A DNA stretch of 64,000 nucleotides from Laccaria trichodermophora (GCA_018417955.1 JACTVC010000001.1:2356001-2420000), one strand, 5' to 3'; positions 44,162 to 56,092 are shown, counted from the stretch's first letter. The notes: a model not told the origin generated them from the sequence alone. Numbers and translations: made by a program.

Positions 44162-46465
44162 AGTTGGGGAAGGCTCGTGGAGGAAATTTGTGTCCAATAA
44201 GGATAATACGAAAATATTTGAACGTTCGCGGCAGGTCAGGATAGCTGGACGATGGTCGTCGACAAGTCAGCTAAAAGGTATAATAGGAGGGTTAGCGGGG
44301 ATAGCGTTTAGGAAGAAAGACAGTGGGGTAAGAAAAAATTAAGGGAATATGGGAAGGAGGGTGAAAGAGTTGGATAAAGTTTAATTGAGTACGTACCCGC
44401 GCTATATACCTAGCGGCAGTAGCTCCGCTTCTTGGCAAGGAACCCGAACGCGCCTATCGGGGACAGTAATCAGGAAGGAGGGCTAAGTTTGGTATTCCAG
44501 GGACCCATTACGAGCCTTCCTGCGCGTTGACATGTCCGGGAGTCGACTAGGGCCAGGTAAAAAAAAAAGAGACATCTTGACCCACTGATATAGGATAATT
44601 CTATTTGTGAACCCCCTTCATGCGATGAACCCCAGGGTTGATGCTGACAAAGAATTATGGAAATTATGAGGGTTCATCCATTTTCGGCCAGCTTCGGCGC
44701 CGCCGCCAGTTATCCCACCGTTTGACCACAACCAACATGACCGCGTTTCACTGCATAATCCAGGCGTCACATGCGCCGTCTTTCTCGCCGACGAACCACC
44801 CATTATCCAGCCTACTTCCGATATAGAATCTCGCGGGCAAGTCTCAACTCACGCCGAATCTTCCCGTTCTTTCTGCAATGAGATTTAGGCACTACAGGGG
44901 AAGTTAGCGAAAGCAAAGAAGTTCAGCCTCGAGAGTGGATGTACACGGGCCTTGGTCAACTTCCGATGTTCCCCTCCCATCCCGCCAACACAACCATTCG
45001 GTAACGGGCCCAATCCTATACTTCACCCTCGCCCCATGAGCCTCCAAAATTTGCATCCCCTGCCGGCTCAGAGTCTTCCTTGACCAGGTTCTCCCAGCAC
45101 AGCGGACGCATCTGCAACACCTTCCTTGAAATATGAACTCCCACTTTGGTCCTACGGCGCACTCTAAAACGCGTAATCCACATTCAAAATTCTCGTCACA
45201 TTTGCCTTTTACATCTTTGCCCACCGCTTTTCAAGGCCACACCGCCTAGTCTTTCCGTTGTGGTTCAATCTGAGCTACGGGCTGTCTTCCAGGGATTGTA
45301 GGCCAATACGCTGGGAACCAAGATTTCGAGCCCATCTCGTGCGAGTATCGAATTCCATGGTGATCACTTTGCGCGCAGCGGAGAAGAACGAAGGGTCGGC
45401 ATGCTTGGCTGGGATCTTCAAGATGGCTTCCTCGTGATCGTCGAAGCGGAGGTGGAGGGCCCTGCTGCACAAAACTACCGTCTTTCAGCTGAGGTGGGTG
45501 AGTATGTGTTCAACTACCTACTTTGATCTATTTTCATGAATTGAGTGCAGTGCTTTGTGCCTACCGCGGCGCATGTGGCTTTGTGGAGTTTTCGCTCTGC
45601 CCATCAACACCTAGGATCCTTTACGCCGGTTTGAGATGTCCTCGAAGTCCTACTCAAAAGACGCGAGATCTACACAGTTTTCCCAACACTTAGTTAATTA
45701 CGTAATGAATGAATATTTCTGTCATCACCGGACCTCCGACCGTGTGAACCGGGTTCTTACATAGAAGAGGAGGGGGTTCACAATTAGAATTATCCACTGA
45801 TATAAGTGTCCAATTGTCAAATACATCAAATGGAAATAACTCACTACCATGAGGCAGATACGTATGTCCGAGCGATGACATATCGCATTTTTCGTTGCAG
45901 GTCCAAGAAGATGTCAATCCCTGAAGCGGCCGCCAACGGCGTAATTCAGCTGAAAAATAAGCGCTGCACCCACAGTTGCGCGTACGAGCGAAGGCCCATC
46001 GCATGTCCATAATTACTTGTGACTTCTCAAAGTACGAGGTGGTTCCTCAAGAAGCCGGCTATCAGATGAACGATCTTGAATCAGCGCCGCTTGAAATAAA
46101 GTTTAGATCGAATCAAGGTGCTCTTGGTGGCAGTATAGTTTCGCCTCCGAGCATCATGCCAAAACGGAGGCGCTGCCAGCGTTGTGCCGGTTGCGCAACT
46201 GTTGTTAAAGTCGCCGACTGTCACTGACTGTGACTTTTCGCAACCAGACACGAACGCGACTTTGCGGAGTGCCAGGGGTGTCCTCTTATATTATGTAATG
46301 CAGTTTTAGGTGTAGACACTTCTGAGATTTCGACGTTTGTTACTGTGCTCGACATTTACAGCTACATACATGATGGGCAGTGCATTGATACACTGATACA
46401 TATTGATGTAGTAGATAGAGAGATATTCATTGGGCATGTCATTTGCCTCACTTTTGACAGTACAA
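44162..46465. other. intergenic with gene fragments
   Basis: Contains the promoter of the short Clp1-like gene and several unsupported frames. The minus frame at 44904-45224 is Cys-rich (CRCVRCAGRTW) without a family match. A phosphotransferase-like fragment at 45275-45472 is listed separately. The rest shows nothing I can name. Confidence 0.35.
45275..45472 (-). pseudogene. possible APH-type phosphotransferase fragment
   Basis: A minus-strand segment reads LHLRFDDHEEAILKIPAKHA and then AARKVITMEFDTRTRW. It resembles the N-lobe of fungal aminoglycoside-phosphotransferase-like kinases: a strand, a Lys-bearing strand (AILKIP), then a helix with conserved Glu. It follows a possible acceptor (ACGGTAG), but no catalytic loop or C-lobe is found nearby, so it would be a relic. 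Resemblance is weak. Confidence 0.3.
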
Positions 46466-46468
46466 GCT

Positions 46469-48790
46469 TTAGACCCGTGCCTACGGCACGGCACTCGCTA
46501 ACGCTCGGCCGTTCCTCCAGCACTGGTCACAGCTTGCCGGGGGCACGCCCCCTGGACCCCCTGGTACACATGTTTAATCCTAGTTCTGGTACACATGTTC
46601 AATTTTGGCTCTTCTTACATCTCAATCAAAATAAAGTTACATTTATCAGTACTTTTACCATTTACATCAATCTAATAATACCTCTGGATAGACTACATTT
46701 TGTGTTACAGTTTGTTGTGAACCATCTTTAAAGAGAACTTTGATACGGTTGCTTGATGTGCAATGTGAAAGAGCCACATAAAGTTGTCCATGTGTAAACA
46801 CTGGGGTCCGAACATCCAGTCCTAAATGTTTCACTGACTGTCCCTGAGATTTGTTGATTGTCATGCAAAAGGCCAGGCAAACAGGAAATTGCCTTCTGCA
46901 TAACTGGAATGGAAGTTCACCATTTGAATGCTCAAATCTTATGTGGGGAATGAATGCTGTGTGTCCTGCAAATTCTCCTCCCAGAATGCGTACTTCTAAA
47001 ACTTGGGAAGAGGCATGGGTGAGGATTGCCTGGGTTCCATTGCATTGTCCATTTGCTGGATCAATATTTCGAAGGATCATTATTGGTGCACCTATCTTAT
47101 GTTTCAATTTTGCTAGAGGCATTCCACTAAGGTTGATGGAATTGAGGTATTCTACTGGGTATTCAAATTTACCATCCACACCTCCTTCTCTCATAACAGA
47201 GTCTGCTGAGTGAAATGTTAATTCATTTCCATGCATGTGTTGAAGTATAGTTTCATTGAGATCATCAACATCATCATTCCGAGCTGTCAAAATGGTCTGA
47301 TCAAGGAAATACTGATGCCAGAGCTCCAGTGGTGGCTTTTCTAGAGGTGGAATCTTTACTTTTCCATCTAGACAGCATGTGCCAAATACTGGCAGTGCTA
47401 CAGTACTCTTTGATAATCTCTCACATTTCCAATGTAAAGCATCACACTTAGAGCATATTATATTCATTCTACCCAGTTTAAGCTTTTCACACTGAGCCTC
47501 AACCACAGGCAAGTAAGCAGGTGGGAGGATAACAGAAGCAGCAGGAACAGCAGCAGCAGCAGGAATAGCAGGGTGGTCAGCAGGTGGAACAGCAGCAACT
47601 AAAGGAGCAGGTACAGGAAGAGGATGATCAGGAAGAGGTGCAGGAGAAGGCTGCCTTCTTCTGCCTCTCCTTCCAGGTTGAGCAGGTTCATGAGCAGGTG
47701 CTCTCCCTCTCCCCCTCCTCCCTCTTGCTCCTACAGGCTGAGGAAGAGGTAGAGCTGCAGCCAATGCCTGTAAATGAGCAGGTAAGTGTGGATACTGAAT
47801 ACCATTTTGGTTAGGGTGCCCCATATTCTGGAAAAAAGCTTGTTAGACAGATAGAAAATAGCCTAATGGTTTTTCTTACCACACTACCATAGCAGCAGGT
47901 GGAAATAGAGGTGGAGGGGCAGCAAGGGGGGCAGCATGAGCCTAAAAGATATATTAAATATTAGAAAAAGAGATATAACTCTGCAACCTACCTGATTTTG
48001 CAAATTACCCACTTGTGCAGCCATCCCAGGAGTAAGGTGAAGAATTTGACCATTATATAGAACCTCAACAAATGGATCATCACCTACAGGACCTTGAGGA
48101 ATTTGAAGAGGAGCAACAGGGGGTGGAATAGGGAAAGGAAGAATAAAAGGTACACCACCAACAGCAGGATTTTGAGGTGTTCTCCTATGCTCAGGACTTT
48201 CCAACATCCTTCCTTGATGCTCTCTTGCCCTCTCAATATTTCTATGCCTTTGTGGAGTATTAGGAGGAGAATCCCTGGAGAATAAATGATAGTTAAGTAA
48301 TAAAGGCAGGGAGCAAAAGAAATATCCTACATCAAGACCAAAAGGACAACTAAAGCATATATTCTGATTAGCCAAAAAAAAGAGAAAAAGATCCACATAT
48401 TGAACCAACTAACCAATCAGCAAAACCTTGTGAAATCTTATCATCAAAAGTGATCAGAAGCAATCCAAGTGGACAAAATGTCAATTGAAGGTGTCTAAAA
48501 ATAGTTGAAGGCTTTCCACAATGATCAAGATGTTATCCAAAAACTTACAAAATAATGTATCAGAGTTCGTGGTGGTTTGTGGAAAAGTGAGGCAGGAGGA
48601 GCAGCCTGAAGCTGTGTTGAGAAGTCTCGTGAGGGTGTGAACTGCTTAGTAAAATAGAGCTGAATTTGTCAGCCATCAATCCTTTGTGTTTTCATGTATA
48701 GATCACCCTCAGCATCAAGGACAAGAAGTTTGCACAAATCAACTTCATTCTGAGGCCTCACATTGCTCACTTGCTGTACTTAAGCTTTGA
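46469..48790 (-). mobile_element. internally deleted Helitron
   Basis: AT-richer block, read on the minus strand. It encodes a Helitron-type protein with a large internal deletion (see the coding entry). The 3' end is marked by a hairpin CCGTGCCGTAGGCACGG followed by GTCTAA at 46488-46469, which fits the Helitron rule of a short hairpin just before a terminal CTRR. The 5' end (expected TC) could not be fixed; base composition changes near 48.79-48.83 kb. The lost part would have held the Rep endonuclease and most helicase motifs, so the copy is not autonomous. Confidence 0.7.
46667..48300 (-). pseudogene. Helitron protein with Rep and most helicase motifs deleted
   Basis: An N-terminal piece (~48300-47990) starts DSPPNTPQRHRN and is joined by introns to the long frame 47824-46667. 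That frame has a Pro/Ala-rich segment, then LGRMNIICSKCDALHWKCER, the start of the Helitron-like N-terminal domain, up to PPLEKPPLELW. It then jumps straight to the end of the Pif1-like helicase: SGMPLAKLKHKIGAPIMILR, a FCMTINKSQGQSVKHLGLDV motif and LYVALSHCTSSNRIKVLF. The HUH nuclease and helicase motifs I-IV are absent, so about 1,000 residues are missing compared with intact family members. The frame is open across the junction. Confidence 0.75.
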
Positions 48791-50582
48791 TTCAATACGA
48801 GTTTGTGAAGTCGAATAGATCCTTTATGGTGGAGAGCGCGTCAGGCGAAGGTTCTGGCAGGCTTTCTCACGATTTCCGGTCGGTGACTGTGACCTACGGT
48901 CGGTGACACAGAACAATTGCCACAGAGGGGTTACACGCAAAATGGATTGTGGTAGACACAGAACACGATATAAAGGAACCTAAAACAGCGGTAGCTACAG
49001 AATATGATGTAGGAATCATTTTGCAGCGTTAGAAAACCGCGCAGTGCGATGTAGCGCGCGCCCAGAGGTAGGACCCCATGGCACCGCGCAAAGTTGCGAA
49101 CGTTTGTCTGTCGACGACTTTTGGTGACTCTCTCACGATTTACGGTCGGTGACTGTAACCTCAGGTCGCCGACCCGCACAACGCTGGGCGCTGCGGCGGG
49201 GGAAAGAAATTTGTGAAACATCCATGAGGACGGATAAATGATATCGATTGTTGACATCCAAGCTCATTTATCATTTATCGCCCTGGCGCAACTACACTCC
49301 CGCGATAGTCTCCACGGTACCAGGACGCTTGGGCCAATTACTGAGCGCGACGTAGCGCACCATGCCTTTTATGATGTCTACATAACCTCAAATGTGTTTC
49401 GTTTGAAACATCTCCTTGGTGAATAATTTTGTAGCTATAGCGATCGCGTTGTCGCTCTGCACATGTTGTCGGCAGATACCGAAGTGTCCGAGTTAAAGTG
49501 CTTTTTGAGTGCTTTCGAGGATCTGCACGCAGCGCCCATTCCGTAAGAAATGACGACACTTCTCAGCAGCGTCTCCCGAACCTGAGACGGGCCAATGGGC
49601 GGGAGCGAACTTGCTCTGCAGATCGGCGCGGCGTACATAATCATGGTCATTTCCCGAATAAATTCGAACGCACACACCACGATGCAGGATCCGAAAGAAA
49701 TCATTGCCACGACGTCTTGCTGTACCAATAGGCATCTAGAATTTTTTTTTGTGGAGCGGGGTGCGTGCCCGGCAGATATTCAAATGCAGCGAGTGCGGCC
49801 GCCACTAGCCGCCACTTTCCAAATTGTGATCATAATCGCTCGATAATCGCCTAGCTCGTGCAAGTTTGAAGGACGCATTCCTGTCAAAGGGACATCCGAC
49901 TCTTCGCCCCGATCGCCTCGACGAAATTTACCAGTGCTTTTCTCTCTAATATTGCCGTATGGTGATAGGTCAGCTCGCAAGGTCATTATGGGCCTCGTAA
50001 AGAATACCCAAATTATACATGCGCCTTTTGATGGAAAGAATAACAAAGGAAGGGTAGTAATTGGTTATAATTTGTGGGTTGAATGCTTTCTAAACACGAC
50101 ACCTCAAAAATCCTGTCTGGTTCATCAGTTCAATTGCCTTTCACTAAATTCACTTGGGTAGCGTTTCGTTCACTCGATAGATATTTTTGAGCATTTCAGC
50201 ACGATTCAACCTACGAGTAAGACGTAGAATAAAATACAGAGTCAAGTCGAAAGGCTAGAGAGGGTTTCTGAACCTTCAGCCCTCTTGGGTTCCAACTTCC
50301 TCTTTCTTTCAAGTTCTGACAGACGGAACCTCCCGTAGCAGTAGTCATGCAAATGTCGCTGTCATGTCTGTCCAGTGTCCACGGCGTTTCAATATGGCCT
50401 GATAAATCTCGGTTTGTCATGGATCATGGATCATGATCGAATGCACCACTGACACTGACAGCAGCGTCTCGCAGATTAAACGCCGCGCTGTGCATCGTCG
50501 AGCCCTGAAAAATAGGCCTCGTAGAATGTTATGTGCGCTAGGTCAATTGCTGGCTCGCGACATGCAATTTTGCGAATCCATT
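48791..50582. other. intergenic, repeats only
   Basis: No gene is supported; overlapping frames on both strands at 49338-50161 lack family resemblance. A ~27 bp motif (TCTCACGATTTMCGGTCGGT... GACTGT) occurs at 48867 and again at 49131 in the same orientation, each followed by another GGTCG-type motif. Confidence 0.4.
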
Positions 50583-51881
50583 TTATGTAGGGAATGGGCG
50601 AAGTTTCTTCAAATTAGCGGATTTTATACGTCCGTCCATGATGAGTTCTGCCAACGCTCTTGCAGTCCCTGGCGCATTACAGATGCCCTGTGGTTGTCAA
50701 GAAATGAGCTGTGAATAAATATAGCCTCATAAAGTATGACAGACCCAACATGTGTGTCCAGTGGCGAGATACAAGCCTTTGGCAATATGTTTCGCTTCAC
50801 CTATGATGGGCCCTCCCCCAGTGCTCACGACAGGAAGAAAGCAGGCCTGCCTCTTCTCCACGGTCCCGTGTCGAATTTCTTCAGATATACTGAAAGCCTG
50901 ATGCTGAAGGGCAGCGCACGCCGTCTGGTCAACCACCACATCGTCGACACAATCCGGAAGTGCCGAGTCATCTCCAGACCCGCAGACATATATTTCGTTA
51001 TCGGGTCTAGCATAAATTTCTGGGGAAGCGCCACCACCAAGGCGCTTTGGGAACGCGATCTCTGTGAACAGAACGTACGGCGCGATCTGGACGTTGGGCT
51101 GGGGTCTGATCGTGATGCTGTGGGCGCGTGTTGCTGAGATGGGGAGTCCTTGGACGAGAGTCGGGGACCAGGCGCCGGCCGCGACTACGATATGTGTTGC
51201 AGGTACCGTTGTGGTTTGACGCGTAGCGTTATCTTCGTATTCTACCCCTACAACTTTATCGTCCGCTTGAATAATAGATGTCGCCTTTGCCGCAATAAAT
51301 TTGACGCCGTGTTCTTTTGCGAGTTCAAAGATGCTGGTAGCGAATAGATAGGGATGAACTTGCGCAGTGTCGCCAGCCTTCGCCATGGGTGAATAAGCGT
51401 CAGTTAGGTTCTCCTTGACCCATTCGAGGTCGTCTGGTAATCCTTTCGCTTTCCTCGACTTGCTGCTGCGTGGTTTGGAGCCACCGGGGAGACCCAGAGT
51501 TTTCTCCAGGCTCTTCTCCGGCGCGTCAGTCCCAGAGGGACCAGTTAAACGCTGCTCGTTGAACGCTTCACCTCTTCCTTCCCAGCTACCACAGTTAACA
51601 TACCTCCATCCCCAGCGTTCTTTTCCATTATGTTCCTCCGCGAGCCTGACATGCTCATCAAACGAAAGATCGACAAGTTCCTTCGGGTAGGCCCATTTAG
51701 CTACCAACCCCCCTGCTTTACCCGACGCGCCTTGCGCTGGTCCATGTTGTGAAGCCTCAAGCAAAGTGATAGTGTCCGAGTTCGTGGTATAGGACGGGTG
51801 TCGAGATAGATAGTAGGCCGTCGTGCAGCCAATGATGCCCCCTCCGACGATGACTATATGGCGGCCGTTCGTTGTTACCAT
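50583..51881 (-). CDS. FAD-dependent oxidoreductase (Tda3-like)
   Basis: Two exons (51881-50745 and 50687-50583) give 413 residues. The start at 51881 comes just before the dinucleotide-binding fold HIVIVGGGIIGCTTAYYLSR (GxGxxG at residues 13-18). The rest follows the D-amino-acid-oxidase (DAO) superfamily: ASGKAGGLVAKWAYP, the conserved Ala/Gly-rich strand VPATHIVVAAGAWSPTLVQG, and a C-terminal GLYLATGHTCW|GICNAPGTARALAELI flavin-contact motif completed by the second exon. The overall plan resembles yeast Tda3, a putative oxidoreductase linked to endosome and cargo sorting. The substrate is unknown. It shares a 160 bp promoter with the KGD2 gene. Confidence 0.85.
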
Positions 51882-52041
51882 CGTCGCTGAAGCCTGAAGC
51901 TTGAAGGATGACCCTGCGGCTTGCCCGCACGGCCCGGAAAAGTCATCACGGTGGCGAGGAACCAAACAAATTACACCGCCAACACGGAACTAACAGGCTA
52001 GCTCACCACCAACTACCACCACCACCGCTCCCTCCGACAAC
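51882..52041. promoter_or_regulatory. short bidirectional promoter, FAD oxidoreductase / KGD2
   Basis: Only 160 bp separate the two divergent ATGs, so both genes must share the promoter and leaders. It contains a CACCAACTACCACCACCACC stretch upstream of the plus-strand start. No other feature is seen. Confidence 0.5.
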
Positions 52042-53785
52042 ATGCTGTCCTCAAGGGTTATCGCCATTGCTAGAGGGCGTGGCCTCACACAGGCTTCGTC
52101 GGCGAGCCTATTGAGGGCTTGGTAAGGCCTCCATTTGTTACCTCTACTGAACAGCGTACTAATACCACTCGTATCGGAAGGAATATTGCCAACGTCGAGG
52201 CGAAAAGGGCCCAGTTCCACTCGTCAAATCTTTTGAAAGGTGATTTTGAGTGACGTTGCAGGCCCATCCTTCGTACTCATCGTCGGAACCCAGCGGAAAC
52301 CGTCAAGGTGCCCCAAATGGCTGAATCCATTAGTGAGGGAACACTCAAGTCATGGTCAAAACAAGTTGGCGACACCGTTACCGCTGACGAAGAAGTAGCG
52401 ACCATCGAAACCGACAAAGTGCCTGCGTTTTTGCGTTTCCACAGTTTATGCCCGTGCTTATACTTTTCCGCTTAGATTGATGTGTCCGTTAACGCTCCTC
52501 AATCCGGCACAATTGTAAAGTTGCTTGCAAATGAGGAGGACACCGTCACTGTGGGACAGGACTTGTTTGTCCTTGAACCTGGAGAGGTCGCAGCATGTAC
52601 GTCACTTTCACATTGTGAAGTATTCATTATCTCACATCACATCAGCCTCTCCTCCACCACCCAAAGAAGAGGCCACTCCTGCTGCTGAAGCTCCTAAAGA
52701 ATCCACCGAGCCCGCTGTCCCTCAACCACCACCACCCTCAGAAAGCGCCAAGAAACCAGAGACGAAGGAGCCTGTGAAGCCCAAAGAGGAGAAGCCCGTC
52801 AAGAAGGAAGAGAAGAAGAAGGAAGACAAGTCAAAACCGGCTGCTGCGCCCCGCGTAGCTGGTAGTCGTAATGAGACAAGGGTACATTTTTCTATATTAA
52901 TTCAGACTACGACTAATGCTTCTGAACACCAGGTGAAAATGAACCGAATGCGCCTGCGCATCGCCGAGCGTCTCAAGGAATCACAAAATGCCGCAGCCTC
53001 TTTGACGACCTTCAACGAGATCGACATGTCTTCCCTTGTTGAGATGCGCAAAAAGTTCAAAGAGCAAGTCATGAAAGACCACGAAGTCAAGCTCGGGTTC
53101 ATGTCCGCCTTTGCCAAGGCTTGTACCTTTGCGCTGCAAGAAATTCCCGCGGCCAACGCTAGCATCGAAGGGGAGGAGATTGTATACAGGGACTATGTCG
53201 ACTTGAGCGTGGCTGTGGCTACTCCGAAGGGCTTGGTTACCCCTGTTGTGAGAAACGCGGAGGGGATGAGCTTCGTGGAGATTGAGAAGGAGATTGCTGC
53301 GCTTGGGAAGAAGGCGAAGGATGGGAAGTTGACGCTTGAGGATATGGCCGGTGGAACCTTTACCATGTGAGTTTTTTTTTTATATCTGCAAGTCAGGCCC
53401 TGTTATACTGATGTTTCGATGGTTACAGCTCCAATGGTGGTGTATTTGGCTCGTTATATGGTACTCCCATCATCAACTTGCCTCAGAGCGCCGTTCTCGG
53501 TAAGAATCCCATCTGTCTTTCCTCCAACTACGGTGCTGACGTTCATTGTGATAGGTATGCACGCAATTAAGGATAAGCCCGTTGTCGTTGACGGTCAAAT
53601 CGTCATCCGCCCCATCATGATCGTCGCACTCACGTACGACCATCGTCTGCTAGACGGTCGGGAGGCCGTTACTTTCCTTGGTATGTCTTTCTCTCTTGTC
53701 CGAGAATAGGTACATGATTGACTGTGTCATTATAGTGCGAGTCAAGGAGTACCTCGAAGACCCACGGAAAATGTTGCTTGTATAA
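52042..53785 (+). CDS. KGD2: 2-oxoglutarate dehydrogenase E2 (dihydrolipoyl succinyltransferase)
   Basis: Eight exons (52042-52121, 52262-52418, 52476-52596, 52646-52881, 52933-53366, 53429-53499, 53555-53680, 53736-53785) give 424 residues. The N-terminus [20 protein letters not shown] is a mitochondrial presequence. One lipoyl domain follows ([16 protein letters not shown], lipoyl Lys K79 in IETDKIDV), then a Pro/Ala/Lys-Glu linker. The catalytic domain ([20 protein letters not shown] onwards) ends in the [11 protein letters not shown] active site with H396 and D400. As in other eukaryotic E2o, no separate E3-binding domain is visible. It transfers succinyl groups to CoA in the TCA cycle. 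The first intron (52122-52261) contains an alternative coding-like stretch ([10 protein letters not shown]) in another frame, so the presequence exon could differ. Confidence 0.93.
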
Positions 53786-54207
53786 GAACAGGCATACCAA
53801 TTAATGCATTAGTTTTGTCAACACTCTATCCCGCAACTTTATAATGTTCCTAGCTTGCAAACCATCGCAGCAGTCATGACTAGCGAATTTGACTACCATC
53901 CTTTTGAACACCTGCGCCCAACCCCATATATGCATGTCGTTCTTTCCGTTGTCCATGGAGACAGGCTGCTTCCCAATCACAGACGTCTAGAAACCAACAG
54001 GAAAAAGCACAGCCTCAGGACATCAGAAGTTTGAACAATACAAGCAAGTTGCTGTGACCAAAAAGAATGGATTCAAAGGAGTGTGTGTCGTATTAAATAG
54101 TTCTATAAGTTAGAAGGCGTCCCAAGCCCAGGGTATTTCATCCCCATTCACGATTTGGCGTGAATTATAAAAGTCGAGTGGTGCTGTCCGTCCTTCTTCT
54201 CCGGAAG
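53786..54207. other. intergenic between convergent genes
   Basis: 3' regions of KGD2 (plus) and the 73-residue gene (minus). No gene is seen. Confidence 0.4.
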
Positions 54208-54561
54208 CTATGCCCAAACGCGACGATACTTGTCCTAAATCCCTTCTTCATGTCCTAGGTTACATTAGATAATGCAGGCCCGCGTTGTAAGCAAGAGAAG
54301 TGCACACCTTCAACCGTCGACCCACGCTTTCCAGTTTCTGTATGGGCGGTGTCACCACTTTGTAGTGGAATTTACTGGGATCGTTCATGAATAGATCCTG
54401 TAGGATGTCTTCTCTGCTGTTCATAGGCTAGTAGTCATCATTAGCAATCAATAGCGTTTTATTATATGAGTGAGCAAGGAGCGTACAGGTAGCTCGCTGG
54501 ACGTCTCAAGCGCGTCCGATCGCGTGAAGTAGGTCGAGTGACGGTAAGGATAGCGGGACAT
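54208..54561 (-). CDS. 73-residue spliced protein, unknown function
   Basis: Three exons (54561-54487, 54427-54308, 54234-54208) give 73 residues: MSRYPYRHSTYFTRSDALET in the first, MNSREDILQDLFMNDPSKFH and VVTPPIQKLESVGRRLK in the second, and DKYRRVWA before TAG in the third. Every junction keeps phase 0 and has good ends (GTACGC...ACTAG; GTGTGC...TTTAG with a TAATG/CTAAT branch region). The protein is soluble-looking and helix-rich, without signal peptide or membrane segment. I do not recognise the family. An alternative acceptor (CCTAG at ~54252) would give a different basic tail (DMKKGFRTSIVAFG). Composition and splice quality argue that the gene is real. Confidence 0.55.
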
Positions 54562-54660
54562 GACTGATAACTGGGACGAGACAAGAAAAACGAGCGGGAT
54601 GGGGGCTATTGGTGGGATTAACAGCCGAGGTCCGTTCATATATAACCATCCATTCAAGAG

Positions 54661-55068
54661 TCAAGACTCGCTGTCAGTGTACAGTGCCTTCGCGGGACTA
54701 GTGGGGGTGTCTTCATGATTCATGAGCGGCTTCCTTCCTTCCAAGTTCTTGATGAATGAAACCATGAGGCTCTGAATGGAAAATGCCATCTCGGAAAGGC
54801 AAGATGCAAGCATGCGGCGGGGTTTGAGGGGGGATTGATGCAAAACTGGTAAAAAAAGCCAAAAAGGAAGTTATCCTTCATGTTCTGGCCATGGGAGGGG
54901 GTTGTCCATTCAAGAGTTCCATTCCTTCGATGTTGAGCGTATACTGGCGGTGGTGTAACTTGGTGCATGACTTTTGTACAAGGACTGATGACATACCTTC
55001 TTGATCTCCTCTTGAATTCGAAGTGGCCGTTTGCAACAGAAATTATCCAAGTTGAAGGTGATGGCCAT
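54661..55068 (-). CDS. small spliced gene, unknown function
   Basis: Exon 1 (55068-54997) codes MAITFNLDNFCCKRPLRIQE plus EIKK. A GTATGT intron with a CGCCAG acceptor leads to exon 2 (54943-54878), YTLNIEGMELLNGQPPPMAR then T and a stop, for 45 residues in all. Further downstream (54850-54661) is another coding-like segment: LKPRRMLASCLSEMAFSIQS, MVSFIKNLEGRKPLMNHED and a TDSES end with its own stop. It could be a third exon if a splice I could not place removes the TGA at 54878, or a separate relic. No family is recognised. It is on the same strand as the 73-residue gene, 99 bp upstream. Confidence 0.4.
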
Positions 55069-55237
55069 CGTAGTAGTACAGGTGGAGGCGAACAAATTTG
55101 GTAAGAACAGTTGAAATCAAGGCAAGATCAAAGCCGAATGAGAGAATTCTTGAGTAATTATGTCGCCACCCGAAGTTTTTCTTGAACGCCAAGAAGTATT
55201 ATGTGGCCAACATCAAAGTGAGCGCATCCATACAACC

Positions 55238-56092
55238 CTAATTTTCTATAACCTGTTTGAAAGCTTCCAGGCACGCCAAAAGTACTGGTCTGTTCTTGAG
55301 AGGGTACATAGGAGGATGTAGGTAGCTGGGGAGTACGGGGACATATCTAAAGACCTCCGTTTTAGTCGCAGGATAAATTCCCGACGCAACAGCGCGGCAG
55401 AGTTCATCTGTGACAGTGATTTTGTTGAACATGAAGTTGGTGTTGGTCAGCGCGATGGCGGGAAAAGTGATAGCGGGGAGAGGGGGGAGGTGATCGCGTT
55501 GTAGCCGATATTTGTTGTTCGCGGTGTAGGCAGCAATGGCCGCTGCAATAATGAGAGGCTCGGGGTCGTCGAGACTTGACCTGCGTTGCAACACCATGAG
55601 CAGAATCGCGTCACCCTTCAAAAGACAGAAATCGGGCTCTGCGACGGAATCCACTCCACAGATAGGAAGGGGTATGGTACGTCGGAAGAAAATAATCCTG
55701 CCAACGGAGTCATATCCAAGCGTTTCCAACAGTCTCGCCACCAAGTTCTGAGATGCCGCTTCATATCCCGCCTCGGCAGTCACTTCCAGATCCAGGAAAT
55801 GCAACAACTTCCTCGTCGCCTCATCTGGCGCATCCCTTCAAAGTTGAGTCGTCATGAAAGCGGCAAGGGTAGGGTTCGAGGGCGCAGGAAGATCATTGAC
55901 GCCGAAGAATTCTTGTTTCGTCTGTCGAATGACTTGAATATTGTATGCGAATAGTTCGTATGCAGTCCAGTCGCTGCCGGACTTTGCAGTTCGCTTTAAG
56001 GGAGCCATTAGTGGGGTGACACAGCTGAGTGTAGGACGAGGAGCCCATACTTTTGTGTAAGTCCTCGTATGCTCCGCCAAAAATGAATACAT
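55238..56092 (-). pseudogene. PD-(D/E)XK-like family protein broken by an in-frame TGA
   Basis: One frame runs the whole length and is interrupted only by a TGA at 55840-55838, between ALAAFMTTQL-type and RDAPDEATRKLLHFLDLEVT sequence. The upstream part has GSDWTAYELFAYNIQVIRQT and EFFGVNDLPAP; the downstream part has VARLLETLGYDSVGR, IPLPICGVDS, a PDFCLLKGDAILLMVLQRR core, LIIAAAIAAYTANNKYR and ITFPAIALTNTNFMFNKI. This is the order of a protein family greatly expanded in mushroom genomes with a PD-(D/E)XK-nuclease-like core (usually D...LLLVQEDK). Here the E-x-K positions read Q-R-R, so the putative active site is lost as well. Read-through or a sequencing error in the TGA are alternatives. 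Confidence 0.6.
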
